The notes under the pieces: model-generated
What the model was told of the DNA's origin: nothing
What the model saw: the letters and a program-made list of their open reading frames with translations, nothing else
The model's database searches: none
Position numbers and translations under genes: made by a program
Part shown: one piece after another, positions 8,890-17,595 of the stretch
Position numbering within the stretch: the stretch's first letter is position 1
Layout of the letters: each line of letters starts with the position of its first letter
Origin: Streptococcus oralis
GTDB lineage: Bacteria; Bacillota; Bacilli; Lactobacillales; Streptococcaceae
Length of the DNA: 64,000 bases
Assembly (NCBI RefSeq): GCF_019334565.1
Contig: NZ_CP079724.1
Span: 1,137,001-1,201,000, forward strand
Reading direction: 5' to 3'

Positions 8890-8911
8890 TGTAACAATTC
8901 TGTAATAATTC
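8890..8911 (+). promoter_or_regulatory. Tandem 11-bp direct repeat (candidate regulator site)
   Basis: TGTAACAATTC is followed immediately by TGTAATAATTC, two 11-mers differing at one base, about 50 bp before the DUF3270 ATG. An 11-bp period (one helical turn) is typical of OmpR/PhoB-type response regulators, and the sequence resembles a Pho box. Which regulator binds is not known. Confidence 0.4.
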
Positions 8912-8959
8912 TCTGCATAAAAAATGATAAAATAGTTATGTACTGTTAAGGAGAGAATC

Positions 8960-9244
8960 ATGTCCGCAAGAAAACTAGAAGCTTATGAGTTTGAACAAGC
9001 TCCCGAATCAAAACAAACTCCGCTTTACCAAGACTACACACCAGAAGCCCCAGTTGGCCCTAACCTAAAAGAGATTTTATTTTTTGTAAATATCGCTTGT
9101 TTCTGTATTTTTATGGCACTTTTTAGTTTTATCTTTTTAGCTATAAAATTAAATACAGCTTTATCCTTTATCGCTGCAATGGGTCTTAGTTTCGCCCTTT
9201 TACAACTTCAACGAAAGATAATGAAACGAAAATTTTCAAAATAA
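8960..9244 (+). CDS. DUF3270 small membrane protein
   Basis: 94 aa. A polar N-terminus (about 35 residues) is followed by two hydrophobic segments (about 37-63 and 66-80) and a basic tail KRKFSK, so it is a small inner-membrane protein. AAGGAGAGAATC precedes the ATG. A gene of this family lies next to ciaH in pneumococcus, and here it is convergent with ciaH. Function unknown. The tandem 11-bp repeat upstream suggests regulation by a two-component response regulator. Confidence 0.85.
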   Translation: MSARKLEAYEFEQAPESKQTPLYQDYTPEAPVGPNLKEILFFVNIACFCIFMALFSFIFLAIKLNTALSFIAAMGLSFALLQLQRKIMKRKFSK

Positions 9245-9280
9245 AGGTTGGTACTACTACCAGCCTCTTTTCTAGTTATC

Positions 9281-9310
9281 AAAAAAGACAGTTATCTAAC
9301 TGTCTTTTTT
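9281..9310. terminator. Bidirectional terminator, DUF3270/ciaH
   Basis: Perfect stem AAAAAAGACAGTT / AACTGTCTTTTTT with an ATCT loop. A runs on one side and T runs on the other serve both converging genes. It overlaps the ciaH stop codon. Confidence 0.9.
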
Positions 9311-10646
9311 ATTTATTCTTACGTTTTGAAGGAGATTGAATAGCGATTTTAACTTCAAAAATTGTTCCTCTAGGTTTGTTATCTTTGACGCTAATCGTTC
9401 CTCGTAAGGCATCTACGATCTGCTTGGCCAAAGATAGTCCAAGACCAAAGCCACCTTTCTGACGGGTTCTCGCCTTGTCTACACGGTAAAAACGGTCAAA
9501 GATTTTCTTCTTGTCAGGAGCTGAAATTCCAATTCCATTATCCGTTACTGTTAGATAGAGATGACGATCTGTAGCATGAACTACAAACTCAATTTTTCCA
9601 TCTTCTTCAGTATACTTGATGGCATTGTCAAATAAGATGGTCATGAGCTGTTTTAGGAGCAACTGATCGGTCATGAAGGGACGATAAATCCGATTTTCAT
9701 ACTCAAAAATACGATCATTTTCAGAAGCAATCAACTCAAAGTTAGCAAAGGTAGTCTTAAAGAACTGTGGTGATACTTCTGCTATTTCTGGTTTGATTCC
9801 ATCATCGCGACGTGCAAGGTTGAGAAGATTGGTTGTGAGAAAGCGCATGTTGCGAACTTCTTCAAGGCTCGAAGCAATACTTTCGCTGGATTCCATAATC
9901 GTTGCCTCTGGTTTTCGAAAGAGATTTTCTAAACGATTTTGTAAAACGGCCAAAGGCGTTCTCAGTTCGTGACTGGCATTTTCGACAAAGGACTTCTGCT
10001 TTTGCATACTTTCCAGCAAGGGTTTGACACTGACACGTGCCAAATAAACACTGGCAATTAAAGACAGGAGCCAGAAACTAGCCATGACTACAACAATTAA
10101 ATGCTCGTGGTTTTGGCTGATTTGCTCGAGCTGGCTGGTATTGATTAAAACCGCAGCATATTTGACGTTACTTGAGACGGAAGATGAGTTGGTTTCCATC
10201 AAAATCATCCGATAGGTTTCTTCCTGACCATAGCTATTGACAACTTGGATTTGGCGAATGTGATTCAACTCTTTCTTGTCCAACTTGATCTTGTCCAAAC
10301 CTGAAAAACGATTCCCCAGTAAGAGTTGGTTAAAATCCTTGTCAAAGAGTAAGACTTCCGTATTGGAGCTGACATTGGGTTTGATTTCAACCTTGCTGGC
10401 ATCCGCAGTTGCGGGTTGAATATCCTTGACCTCTTCAGTTGCCCGATTCAAGGCTAACTGGATAACCGCTTGGGGACTGCTACTAAGGGCTTGGAGTTTT
10501 TCATCTACAGAAGTGTAGAGACTCGAGTGCATGACCTGGAGGATAATCAAGGTCATCGCAGAGAAGATCAGGGTGAACACTCCAAAGTTTCGAATGAAAT
10601 AGCTGAAATCATCTGCATACCATGTTTTTTTTAGTTTATTGAACAT
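9309..10646 (-). CDS. ciaH: Sensor histidine kinase CiaH
   Basis: 445 aa. Transmembrane segments near residues 20-40 and 180-205 flank an extracytoplasmic sensor domain. The H-box [15 protein letters not shown] carries the phosphorylated His. The catalytic domain has the N-box DNAIKYT, DNGIGI and a [10 protein letters not shown]-box. It overlaps ciaR by 11 nt in the same direction. CiaRH controls competence, beta-lactam tolerance, HtrA and small csRNAs in pneumococcus. No change in key residues is seen. Confidence 0.96.
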   Translation of the reverse strand: MFNKLKKTWYADDFSYFIRNFGVFTLIFSAMTLIILQVMHSSLYTSVDEKLQALSSSPQAVIQLALNRATEEVKDIQPATADASKVEIKPNVSSNTEVLLFDKDFNQLLLGNRFSGLDKIKLDKKELNHIRQIQVVNSYGQEETYRMILMETNSSSVSSNVKYAAVLINTSQLEQISQNHEHLIVVVMASFWLLSLIASVYLARVSVKPLLESMQKQKSFVENASHELRTPLAVLQNRLENLFRKPEATIMESSESIASSLEEVRNMRFLTTNLLNLARRDDGIKPEIAEVSPQFFKTTFANFELIASENDRIFEYENRIYRPFMTDQLLLKQLMTILFDNAIKYTEEDGKIEFVVHATDRHLYLTVTDNGIGISAPDKKKIFDRFYRVDKARTRQKGGFGLGLSLAKQIVDALRGTISVKDNKPRGTIFEVKIAIQSPSKRKNK

Positions 10647-11310
10647 CTTTTAAAATATACCCGACACTACGCAAGGTTTGAAGATTTTCAGCAAAGGCTG
10701 TTCCCTTCAATTTCTTACGAACTTTTGAGACATAGACTTCTACAACGGAAATCGTCGTATCGCTATCAAATCCCCATAGACGGTCAAAAATTTGCGTCTT
10801 GGGAAGAATAACATTTTGATTTTGAAGGAAGTAAACCAATAACTCAAACTCTTTTCCGAGTAGTTCCACAGGAGTATCTTCCACTTTCACTTCATTCGTT
10901 GAAAGGTTGACGACAATATCTCCATAGGTCAAGGTGTTTTCATTAAACTTGCCTGAACGTTTGAGAAGGGCTTGGATCCGCATTTTGAGTTCTTCAAGGT
11001 AGAAAGGTTTGGTGAGGTAGTCATCCGCTCCAAGCTCAAAACCGTGTCCCTTGTCATCCAAACTCTCTTTGGCAGTCATGATAAGGACTGGTGTCGTAAT
11101 TCCTTTTTCGCGCAACTCTTTCAAGACTTGGAAACCATTTTTTTCCGGCAACATCAAGTCAAGCAAAATCAAGTCATAGACGCCACTTTCAGCTTCGTAG
11201 AGACCTTCTTCTCCATCAAAAACCTGCATGACATCTGCAAAATCATCTAAAAAGTCAAATACTGAGTTTGACAGACCCAGGTCATCTTCTACTAATAAGA
11301 TTTTTATCAT
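10636..11310 (-). CDS. ciaR: Response regulator CiaR
   Basis: 224 aa, OmpR/PhoB type. The receiver domain has the acidic pair EDD, the phospho-acceptor Asp in [13 protein letters not shown] and the conserved Lys in LTKPF. The C-terminal winged helix binds direct repeats of the TTTAAG-N5-TTTAAG kind. AAGGAGGAG precedes the ATG. An extended -10 (TGGTATAAT) lies at 11335-11343. A TTTAAG half-site just upstream of it might be an autoregulatory remnant, but it is not a full box. Confidence 0.96.
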   Translation of the reverse strand: MIKILLVEDDLGLSNSVFDFLDDFADVMQVFDGEEGLYEAESGVYDLILLDLMLPEKNGFQVLKELREKGITTPVLIMTAKESLDDKGHGFELGADDYLTKPFYLEELKMRIQALLKRSGKFNENTLTYGDIVVNLSTNEVKVEDTPVELLGKEFELLVYFLQNQNVILPKTQIFDRLWGFDSDTTISVVEVYVSKVRKKLKGTAFAENLQTLRSVGYILKDVQ

Positions 11311-11334
11311 CAGAAACTCCTCCTTGTTATGATT

Positions 11335-11343
11335 ATTATACCA
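11335..11343 (-). promoter_or_regulatory. Extended -10 promoter of ciaRH
   Basis: TGGTATAAT on the minus strand, about 25 nt before the ciaR ATG and directly after the pepN terminator. No consensus -35 is apparent. Confidence 0.6.
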
Positions 11344-11356
11344 AAATTGCCTTAAA

Positions 11357-11401
11357 AAAAACTCAACTCTCTCTTCTTTTCAGATAGAAAGTTGAGTTTT
11401 T
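11357..11401 (-). terminator. pepN terminator
   Basis: A 12-bp stem AAAAACTCAACT / AGTTGAGTTTTT with a 21-nt loop, followed by T on the minus strand, 15 nt after the pepN stop. Confidence 0.85.
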
Positions 11402-11416
11402 GTTTACATAAACGAA

Positions 11417-13963
11417 TTAAGCTTTAGCATATTGGGCTACAACAGCTTCGACTGCTGCTTTCTCACGCTTAATCAAGTCAACACGCGCTGCGATATCCTT
11501 GATCCCCATGCGGATATTACGGCTAAGAGCAAGGTCAGAGAGCTGTGGCTCAAAGAATTCCTTGTACTCTGCCAAGCGTTGCTCTGTTTTAAAGATGTGT
11601 GATGGGAAGATGACAAAGCTATCAAAGCTCATATCCCCACCAAGAGCTGCCTTGATCCAATCCCAGTTTTCACGTGCCCATACCCAAACAGTCTCTTGAG
11701 TTGCTTGGTGTCCGAGGAATTGAAGGTACCATGAAGAAAGGTCTTGTGGTTTCACCACAAATTTGTCCTTCCATGAACGAATCAAGGTTTGGATATTGTC
11801 AGCATCTGTACTGTAGGCTAGAGCAGCTGCTAACTGGCGTTTGAAAACAGCATCTGTGGCATGAGTGTAGAGGTCCAGATAAGTTGCGACCAAGTCCTTG
11901 GTCTCATGGTGTTTCATTTCATTGATAAGAACTTGTGCACGGATGGCTGCTGGAAGTCCTGCAAGGTTCTCCTTGTGAGCTGCAAAGATTTGGCTAGCGA
12001 CTTGACTAGCTTCTGCATCATTGGAGCGAATCATCATAGAAACGGCCAACTGACGAACCAATTCATCCTCATCTGATTCTCCGTCTTTAGCTTCAAAACC
12101 AAGACGGTCATAGTTATGACGAGCCAATTTAGCAACTAGTGATTTGAAGGCTGTTTCAGCATCCGTTCCTTCATCGATAAAGCGCTCAAGGGCAGAAATC
12201 ACTTGAGAAATAGCTGAAACAACAAGGTAAGATTCTTCCTTAGCAAGTTTATCAAGGACTGGGAGCAAGTCCGCATAAGAAATGTGTCCTGCTTCAGCAA
12301 GCAGACGACGTTCTTGAACGATTTGCAGTTTACTTGTGTTATCAAGTGACTCTAACTCAGAAAGAACAGATTCTAACAAGTCTCCTTGATAGTCTGTAAT
12401 GTAGTGGGCTGTATTTTCAGTATTGAGACGAAGGGCTCCTTTATTTTCAGCAAGAAGGGCTGCGTAGCCAGGAATTTCGATACTTTCAGTTTCAAGTGTG
12501 TCTGGTAAGCCTTTCCAGTTGCTGTTGAGTGGGACAACCCAGAGACGGTTCTTGTCTTCGTGCTCACCGATGAAGAATTGTTTTTGTGAAATCTTCAAAA
12601 CATCATTTTCAACTTTGACAGTGAGAACTGGATAACCAGGCTGTTCCAACCAAGAATCCATGAAGGCTGCAACATCACGTCCTGATGCTTGACCAAGGGC
12701 ATTCCAAAGGTCACGACCGATGGTATTACTGTACTGGTGCTTTTCAAAGTAAGCATGCAAGCCTTTAGCAAAATCCGCATCACCGAGCCAACGGCGAAGC
12801 ATGTGCATGAGACGGCTTCCTTTAGCATAGACGATAGCGCCGTCAAAGAGCGTATTAATTTCATCTGGGTGTTTGACTTCAACATGGACAGACTGAACAC
12901 CATCCGTCGCATCGCGTTTAAGCGCAGCTGGAACACCACCTGTTTGGAAGTCTTCAAAGATATTCCAACTTGGCTCGATGGCATCCACACAGACGTATTC
13001 CATCATGTTAGCGAAGCTTTCATTGAGCCAGAGGTCATCCCACCATTTCATAGTCACGAGGTTTCCAAACCATTGGTGAGCCAACTCATGTGCTACAACT
13101 AGGGCAACTTGTTGACGGCTAGCAAAGGTTGAGTTCTCATCCACAACTAAGTACACTTCACGGTAGGTCACAAGACCCCAGTTTTCCATAGCACCAGCTG
13201 AGAAGTCAGGAAGGGCGATGTGAAGTGATTGAGGGATTGGATACTTAACTCCATAGTAATCTTCGTAAAACTCGATTGAGCGGACGGCGATGTCTAGTGA
13301 GAAATCAAGGTTAGATAGTGGGTGAGCTTTGGTTGAGTAGACACCTACGAGGGTACCATTTTTAGTTTTGGCGGTCACACCTTGCAAGTCACCAGCAACA
13401 AAGGCCAACAAGTAAGAAGACATGCGAGGTGTTGTCTCAAACTTCCAGATGGCTGTTTCCTTACGGTTTTCAACATCAATTTCTGGCATGTTTGACAAGG
13501 CCATTTCACCTTCTGCTTGGTCAAAACGTAGAGAAAGGTCAAAAGTTGCTTTGGCTTCAGGCTCATCCACACATGGGAAGGCTTCGCGCGCGAAATGACT
13601 CTCGAACTGGGTAGACAAGACCTCCTTCTTGACACCATCAACTGTGTAATAAGAAGGGTAAATCCCTGTCATGTTGTCTGTGATTTTACCAGAAAAGTCA
13701 AGAACCACTTCAACTTTGCCAGCCTCAGCTAATTCGATATGAAGGGCTTCATTGTCATGATCAACTGTAAATGGACGAGCTTGACCCGCAACTTCTACAG
13801 AAGTGATTTCCAAGTCTTTTTGGTGAAGGGAAATACGGTCACTCTGTGCTTGACCAGTAATGGTCACCTTCCCAGAAAAGGCCTTGGTCTCACGACTCAA
13901 GTCTAAAAATAAATCATAGTGTTCAGGAACAAATTGGGTAATAAAATGTTCAACTGCTTGCAT
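11417..13963 (-). CDS. pepN: Aminopeptidase N (M1 family)
   Basis: 848 aa, full length. A cytoplasmic zinc aminopeptidase that trims peptides taken up by the cell. The GAMEN substrate-binding motif is at residues 257-261 and HELAH at 292-296, followed by NESFA, which supplies the third zinc ligand (Glu). AGGAGAAAACT precedes the ATG. It stands as its own unit, with a terminator before ciaR. The same neighbour order (pepN-ciaR-ciaH) is found in pneumococcus. Confidence 0.97.
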   Translation of the reverse strand: MQAVEHFITQFVPEHYDLFLDLSRETKAFSGKVTITGQAQSDRISLHQKDLEITSVEVAGQARPFTVDHDNEALHIELAEAGKVEVVLDFSGKITDNMTGIYPSYYTVDGVKKEVLSTQFESHFAREAFPCVDEPEAKATFDLSLRFDQAEGEMALSNMPEIDVENRKETAIWKFETTPRMSSYLLAFVAGDLQGVTAKTKNGTLVGVYSTKAHPLSNLDFSLDIAVRSIEFYEDYYGVKYPIPQSLHIALPDFSAGAMENWGLVTYREVYLVVDENSTFASRQQVALVVAHELAHQWFGNLVTMKWWDDLWLNESFANMMEYVCVDAIEPSWNIFEDFQTGGVPAALKRDATDGVQSVHVEVKHPDEINTLFDGAIVYAKGSRLMHMLRRWLGDADFAKGLHAYFEKHQYSNTIGRDLWNALGQASGRDVAAFMDSWLEQPGYPVLTVKVENDVLKISQKQFFIGEHEDKNRLWVVPLNSNWKGLPDTLETESIEIPGYAALLAENKGALRLNTENTAHYITDYQGDLLESVLSELESLDNTSKLQIVQERRLLAEAGHISYADLLPVLDKLAKEESYLVVSAISQVISALERFIDEGTDAETAFKSLVAKLARHNYDRLGFEAKDGESDEDELVRQLAVSMMIRSNDAEASQVASQIFAAHKENLAGLPAAIRAQVLINEMKHHETKDLVATYLDLYTHATDAVFKRQLAAALAYSTDADNIQTLIRSWKDKFVVKPQDLSSWYLQFLGHQATQETVWVWARENWDWIKAALGGDMSFDSFVIFPSHIFKTEQRLAEYKEFFEPQLSDLALSRNIRMGIKDIAARVDLIKREKAAVEAVVAQYAKA

Positions 13964-14084
13964 AGTTTTCTCCTATTCTAAGTTTAAGAGTTTTACTCTT
14001 CTTCAAACAAACTTATTATATCATGTTTTGATTAAGAAAAAAGGATTGGACGGCGATTTCCAAAACTTTCTTCCTTCTATCTGT

Positions 14085-14525
14085 CTACAGAGGATAGACC
14101 TTGCGAAATTCTTCCAAAACGACCTTGCTGTCAGGTGTAAAAGTCAGTCCGGCTTCCCTCATCCACTCGGTGAAAAAGTCCTCATGAACCTGACGCCAAT
14201 AGGCTAAAGATTTGTCTCCCTCACCTTCCTTGTAGGCATGGTCAGCAGAAACTTGATGAAAGGGCTGAACGGAAACCTTGGTAATTTCGACAATGCAGAC
14301 AGCCTGATCTTGACTGTCTAAAATGACGTCAAAGGTTCCCTCTTTTGGAAGAGGTTCGTCTTCTAGTGAGTAGAGGTCATAGGCTGAGGCTGTTGCTGTC
14401 TTTTCGCCTTTTAAAACCAAATCTGCCAAGAGATCTGCTTCCACTCCAAAAGCCCAGGCATCTATCTCATCTCCGATAGAGGGGTTGATTAGCTTGTAGT
14501 CATTCCACATTTCTTGCGGTGTCAT
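14085..14525 (-). CDS. ASCH domain protein
   Basis: 146 aa. The ASCH fold (PUA-like beta barrel) is indicated by the LVLKGEKTATASAYD block around residues 35-50 and by FDVILDSQDQAVCIVEIT. ASCH proteins are thought to bind RNA, and some are amidohydrolases. A precise role is not known here. It is separated by about 50 nt from the next upstream gene on the same strand. Confidence 0.85.
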   Translation of the reverse strand: MTPQEMWNDYKLINPSIGDEIDAWAFGVEADLLADLVLKGEKTATASAYDLYSLEDEPLPKEGTFDVILDSQDQAVCIVEITKVSVQPFHQVSADHAYKEGEGDKSLAYWRQVHEDFFTEWMREAGLTFTPDSKVVLEEFRKVYPL

Positions 14526-14579
14526 TTGTTCTCCTTATCTTGTAATTCTGTTACTTCGTCCCTAAAAAAGAGCTTGCGA

Positions 14580-14939
14580 TTACTCAATTCCATCCTCTTT
14601 GTTATACTCTATCATGCATTTTACAGCATATTCTACCCATTCCCAAAAATCGTTAAATTCTTTTCGTTGCTTCCATCCTTCGGCAGCAAAATCATGAATG
14701 AGTTGAACCTTATTGCCCTTTCCTATTTCAAAACAAGCTGTATCATCACAATCTCCTCTTTTAGCAAATGGAATCAACTTTCTGCTTGGGTACCTTTCCT
14801 GCAATCCCTCATACAAAGATAGGGCCCATTCTGAATCCAATAGATACCAACAATTAAAATCAACTAAATTGAGTTCGATCAATTTTTTAAACGATTCAGG
14901 ATACTGGAATATCCTTTCATCCATTGAATAATTTTTCAT
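14580..14939 (-). CDS. SMI1/KNR4-like (SUKH) small protein
   Basis: 119 aa, rich in Trp and acidic residues. YPESFKKLIELNLVDFNCWYL, LIPFAKRGDCDDTACFEIG and FNDFWEWVEY fit the SMI1/KNR4 family, many members of which are immunity proteins to secreted nuclease toxins. No toxin gene is next to it. Its start overlaps the end of the NUDIX gene by 23 nt; an alternative start at Met6 (14924) would reduce the overlap to 8 nt. Confidence 0.65.
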   Translation of the reverse strand: MKNYSMDERIFQYPESFKKLIELNLVDFNCWYLLDSEWALSLYEGLQERYPSRKLIPFAKRGDCDDTACFEIGKGNKVQLIHDFAAEGWKQRKEFNDFWEWVEYAVKCMIEYNKEDGIE

Positions 14940-15417
14940 CTCTCACCTTCCAATTCATGTAGAAAGTCTTGTTCAGTTCTGGAAATCCTAGTAACTCTGT
15001 CTTAGCCTTCAATACTAAGGGTGAGGCATTTTCTTCTGTGATTTTCTGAATATCCATCCAAACATATCCGAGTGAATCATTCGCACCATCAGACACAGCA
15101 TCCGAAATCGTAACTTGAGCTTCCTTCTCGTTTATCTCAATATCATAAAATGCCATGATATGATGAACCATAAAATTTGTTAACTCTTCCCTGACAAAAA
15201 CATCGTAGATTCGAGGATTGGAGTAGCTTCTAACAGTAAATCCTGTCTCTTCCATAACTTCTCTAATCAGCGTTTCTGTCAATCCTTCACCAAGTTGCTG
15301 ACTACCACCGGGTAGATCATAACGATGTTGATAAGGGCCTCTCGTTTTTTCAATGCAGAGTAACTTCCCATTTTCAAAGCAAACAGCATAGACTCCAAAG
15401 TATTTTTTGATTTCCAT
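14917..15417 (-). CDS. NUDIX hydrolase
   Basis: 166 aa. The Nudix box is complete: GGSQQLGEGLTETLIREV continuing MEETGF (residues about 37-60), with REVMEE providing metal ligands. It hydrolyses a nucleoside diphosphate linked to some moiety; the substrate is not evident. It lies between an SDR gene upstream (10 nt gap) and the SMI1-like gene downstream (overlap), so these are probably co-transcribed. Confidence 0.88.
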   Translation of the reverse strand: MEIKKYFGVYAVCFENGKLLCIEKTRGPYQHRYDLPGGSQQLGEGLTETLIREVMEETGFTVRSYSNPRIYDVFVREELTNFMVHHIMAFYDIEINEKEAQVTISDAVSDGANDSLGYVWMDIQKITEENASPLVLKAKTELLGFPELNKTFYMNWKVRDEKLFNG

Positions 15418-15427
15418 CTAACTCCTC

Positions 15428-16126
15428 CTACTTCAAAGACCAGCCACCATCAATGGTAAGGATTTGTCCTTGCATGGCGCTCGCCTTTCCACTTGCTAAG
15501 AAAAGGCTAATCTCTGCTACTTCCTCTGGCTCGATCCAGCGCTTGATTGGCGTTTCACTAGCCACCCAGTCTGCCAATCCACCTGGCTCAAAGTCGGCAG
15601 CAGTCATGGCTGTCTTGACTGCCCCTGGAGCAATCCCAAAGACCTGAATACCAGCCTCAGCATAGTCTAGAGCCAACTGCTTGGTAAAGCCAGCTAAGGC
15701 GTGCTTAGACGAGGTATAGGCGTGACCACCTCCGCCAGCTAGACTTGAAGCAATCGAACACATATTGATGATGATTCCTTTTTTATTTTCCAACATTTGT
15801 GTCAAATAATGCCGAGTCAACTCAACAGGAGTCATATAGTTGATTTCAAAAATCTCTTGAATTTCCTGCGCTGTTTGATCCAAAAGGGGTTTGTAATTAT
15901 CCAAAACTCCAGCAGTATTGCACAAGACATCCACCTGAGGACACCAGTCAAAAATTGGCTCCAAGTCCAAGGTCAAATCTCTCTGTAAAAAGTGAAAATC
16001 ACGCTCTAAGAGTGGATTTTCACCTTGGTCAACTCCATAAACTTGATAGCCATTCTCTAAAAAGAGTCGTGCTTGAGCCAGACCAATCCCTGAACTTACT
16101 CCCGTAATCAATACACGTCTAGTCAT
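15428..16126 (-). CDS. SDR-family oxidoreductase (FabG-like)
   Basis: 232 aa, classical short-chain dehydrogenase. TGVSSGIG at residues 8-15 binds NAD(P). NTAG, the Ser in NMCSIASS and YTSSK form the active site. IAPGAV and the C-terminal IDGGW are family landmarks. It is annotated as a 3-oxoacyl-ACP reductase in many genomes, but the substrate is unknown and it is not near fatty-acid genes. The first codons overlap the end of the DUF2829 gene by 8 nt. Confidence 0.88.
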   Translation of the reverse strand: MTRRVLITGVSSGIGLAQARLFLENGYQVYGVDQGENPLLERDFHFLQRDLTLDLEPIFDWCPQVDVLCNTAGVLDNYKPLLDQTAQEIQEIFEINYMTPVELTRHYLTQMLENKKGIIINMCSIASSLAGGGGHAYTSSKHALAGFTKQLALDYAEAGIQVFGIAPGAVKTAMTAADFEPGGLADWVASETPIKRWIEPEEVAEISLFLASGKASAMQGQILTIDGGWSLK

Positions 16127-16355
16127 ACACTTCTACCCAATCCGTCGCCAAAACATCACAAGGTGTCGGGCTCCACATGGAAAAACCTTCCCCTTCTCCA
16201 GACACGTTGATTAGGAAATAGGGCGTCACTTCAAGTGCAACCCCGTTTTGTTCGATAGTGTCAAAGAGTTGGACATAGTTTTCAGCCCCTCCCCAACCAG
16301 TGCGTACATATTTTTTCTTGGCTTTTAACCCAGGCAGGATTTCTTCAAAAGTCAT
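16119..16355 (-). CDS. DUF2829 family protein
   Basis: 78 aa from ATG 16355, chosen for the AAAGGAGAACAAC site directly upstream; the longer frame starting 10 codons earlier runs into a duplicated intergenic repeat. RTGWGGAENYVQLFD and FSMWSPTPCDVLATDW are typical of the DUF2829 (Thoeris anti-defence Tad2-like) fold found in phages and Firmicutes. A role for this chromosomal copy is not established. Confidence 0.8.
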   Translation of the reverse strand: MTFEEILPGLKAKKKYVRTGWGGAENYVQLFDTIEQNGVALEVTPYFLINVSGEGEGFSMWSPTPCDVLATDWVEVYD

Positions 16356-16360
16356 GTTGT

Positions 16361-16428
16361 TCTCCTTTAATGCTACATTCTTCATTTAATTATAACAAGA
16401 AACCGTTTTCCAACGGCTTTTTGACTGT
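16361..16428 (-). repeat. 68-bp intergenic direct repeat, copy A
   Basis: Nearly identical to 17387-17454 and of the same length. On the minus strand it holds a terminator hairpin (AAAAAGCCGTT / AACGGTTTCTTG) followed directly by an extended -10 (TGTTATAAT) and the start of a MKNVxLKE reading frame. It acts as the terminator of the aldo/keto reductase gene and the promoter of the DUF2829 gene. Confidence 0.85.
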
Positions 16429-16451
16429 GATTTATTTAAATCTGCTTCTAC

Positions 16452-17378
16452 TTACGGTAAATTATTCCCTGCTGCAAGATAAATTTCATACCATTCTTTT
16501 CTTGTTAAGCTAAAGTTTGCCGCTTGGCTAACTTCTCTCAAATGCTTAGGATTTGTTGTACCTACGACTGCCTGCATTTTTGCTGGATAACGCAATATCC
16601 AAGAAATGGCAATAGTTGAAGGGGTTACTCCATATTTAAAAGCTAGACGATCAAGTACTTGATTCAAAGCTTGAAATTTCTCATTACCAACAAAGTTCCC
16701 TTTAAAATACCCGAATTGTAAGACAGACCATGCTTGAATGACCACATCGTGTAATTTGCAATATTCAAAAACGCTGCCATCTCGCATAGTTGCTTGACTA
16801 TCTTCCATATTAACATGAAAACCTGATTCGAATCCTGGAGTAAAAGCCGCACTCAATTGTAGCTGATTAACAGCTAACGGCTGCTTGACATCTTTTTTAA
16901 GCAACTCCATCATCATAGGATTTTGATTAGAAACTCCAAAATCTCGGACCTTACCTTGTTTATAAAGAAGATCAAAGGCTTCTGCTACTTGGTCAGATTC
17001 CATCAAAGCATCTGGTCGATGAAGAAGCAAGCTATCTAGATGATCAATCTTCAATCTTTGCAAAATTCCGTCGACTGATTTTATAATATAGTCCTTAGAA
17101 AAATCAAAATAGGTAAATTCTTCAATGCGAATGCCACATTTGGACTGAATCCACATCTTTTCTCTTAAATCTGGACGATTTTTTAGGACAATACCTAACA
17201 GTTCTTCACAACGACCACGACCATAAATATCAGCCAAGTCAAAAGCATTGATTCCAACAGAAAGTGCTGTTTCTACAAGCTCTTCAACTTCTTTTACAGA
17301 CTTATCTTTTATTCTCATCATTCCGAGAACAATTTCTGATAATTCTTTGTCATCTTGACCAAGAGTTATGTATCTCAT
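16452..17378 (-). CDS. Aldo/keto reductase
   Basis: 308 aa from ATG 17378, preceded by GAAGGAGAAAAATTTG. AKR superfamily (beta/alpha)8 barrel: FDLADIYGRG supplies the catalytic Asp and Tyr, LLLHRPD the conserved His, and VGTTNPKHL the NADP-binding end. It is YdhF-like. The gene is bracketed by two 68-bp direct repeats carrying terminator and promoter signals, suggesting it arrived or can be lost as a cassette. Confidence 0.9.
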   Translation of the reverse strand: MRYITLGQDDKELSEIVLGMMRIKDKSVKEVEELVETALSVGINAFDLADIYGRGRCEELLGIVLKNRPDLREKMWIQSKCGIRIEEFTYFDFSKDYIIKSVDGILQRLKIDHLDSLLLHRPDALMESDQVAEAFDLLYKQGKVRDFGVSNQNPMMMELLKKDVKQPLAVNQLQLSAAFTPGFESGFHVNMEDSQATMRDGSVFEYCKLHDVVIQAWSVLQFGYFKGNFVGNEKFQALNQVLDRLAFKYGVTPSTIAISWILRYPAKMQAVVGTTNPKHLREVSQAANFSLTRKEWYEIYLAAGNNLP

Positions 17379-17386
17379 CAAATTTT

Positions 17387-17454
17387 TCTCCTTCAATTCT
17401 ACATTCTTCATTTAATTATAACAAAAAACCGTTTTCCAACGGCTTTTTGACTGT
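17387..17454 (-). repeat. 68-bp intergenic direct repeat, copy B
   Basis: Second copy of the repeat at 16361-16428, about 1,026 bp away, with only a few mismatches. It lies upstream of the aldo/keto reductase and gives it the extended -10 TGTTATAAT, and it terminates the upstream nuclease transcript. Confidence 0.85.
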
Positions 17455-17472
17455 ATATCTACTAAATTCTTC

Positions 17473-17595
17473 CTACCACTGTAATCCAGCTTCTCTAATT
17501 TCTTTCTTAGAAGCGAATTTACCATTCGGTCTGTGCCATCTTCCGTTTTTATCTCTAAAGTAGCCACCTGAATTTGTTGATTGCGAGTTTGATTC
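17473..17595 (-). pseudogene. Detached C-terminal tail of the nuclease gene
   Basis: Directly after the TAG stop of the nuclease lipoprotein, the same frame stays open for 40 codons to a second TAG at 17473. The tail contains GGYFRDKNGRWHRPNG and ends KEIREAGLQW, a conserved tail found at the end of several Firmicute secreted proteins. The original protein was probably about 344 aa, shortened by one nonsense change, unless the amber codon is read through. Confidence 0.7.

Noticed and set aside
11335..11360. Full CiaR box at the ciaRH promoter
   Set aside because: Only one TTTAAG half-site is present and it lies too close to the -10 for the known activation spacing.
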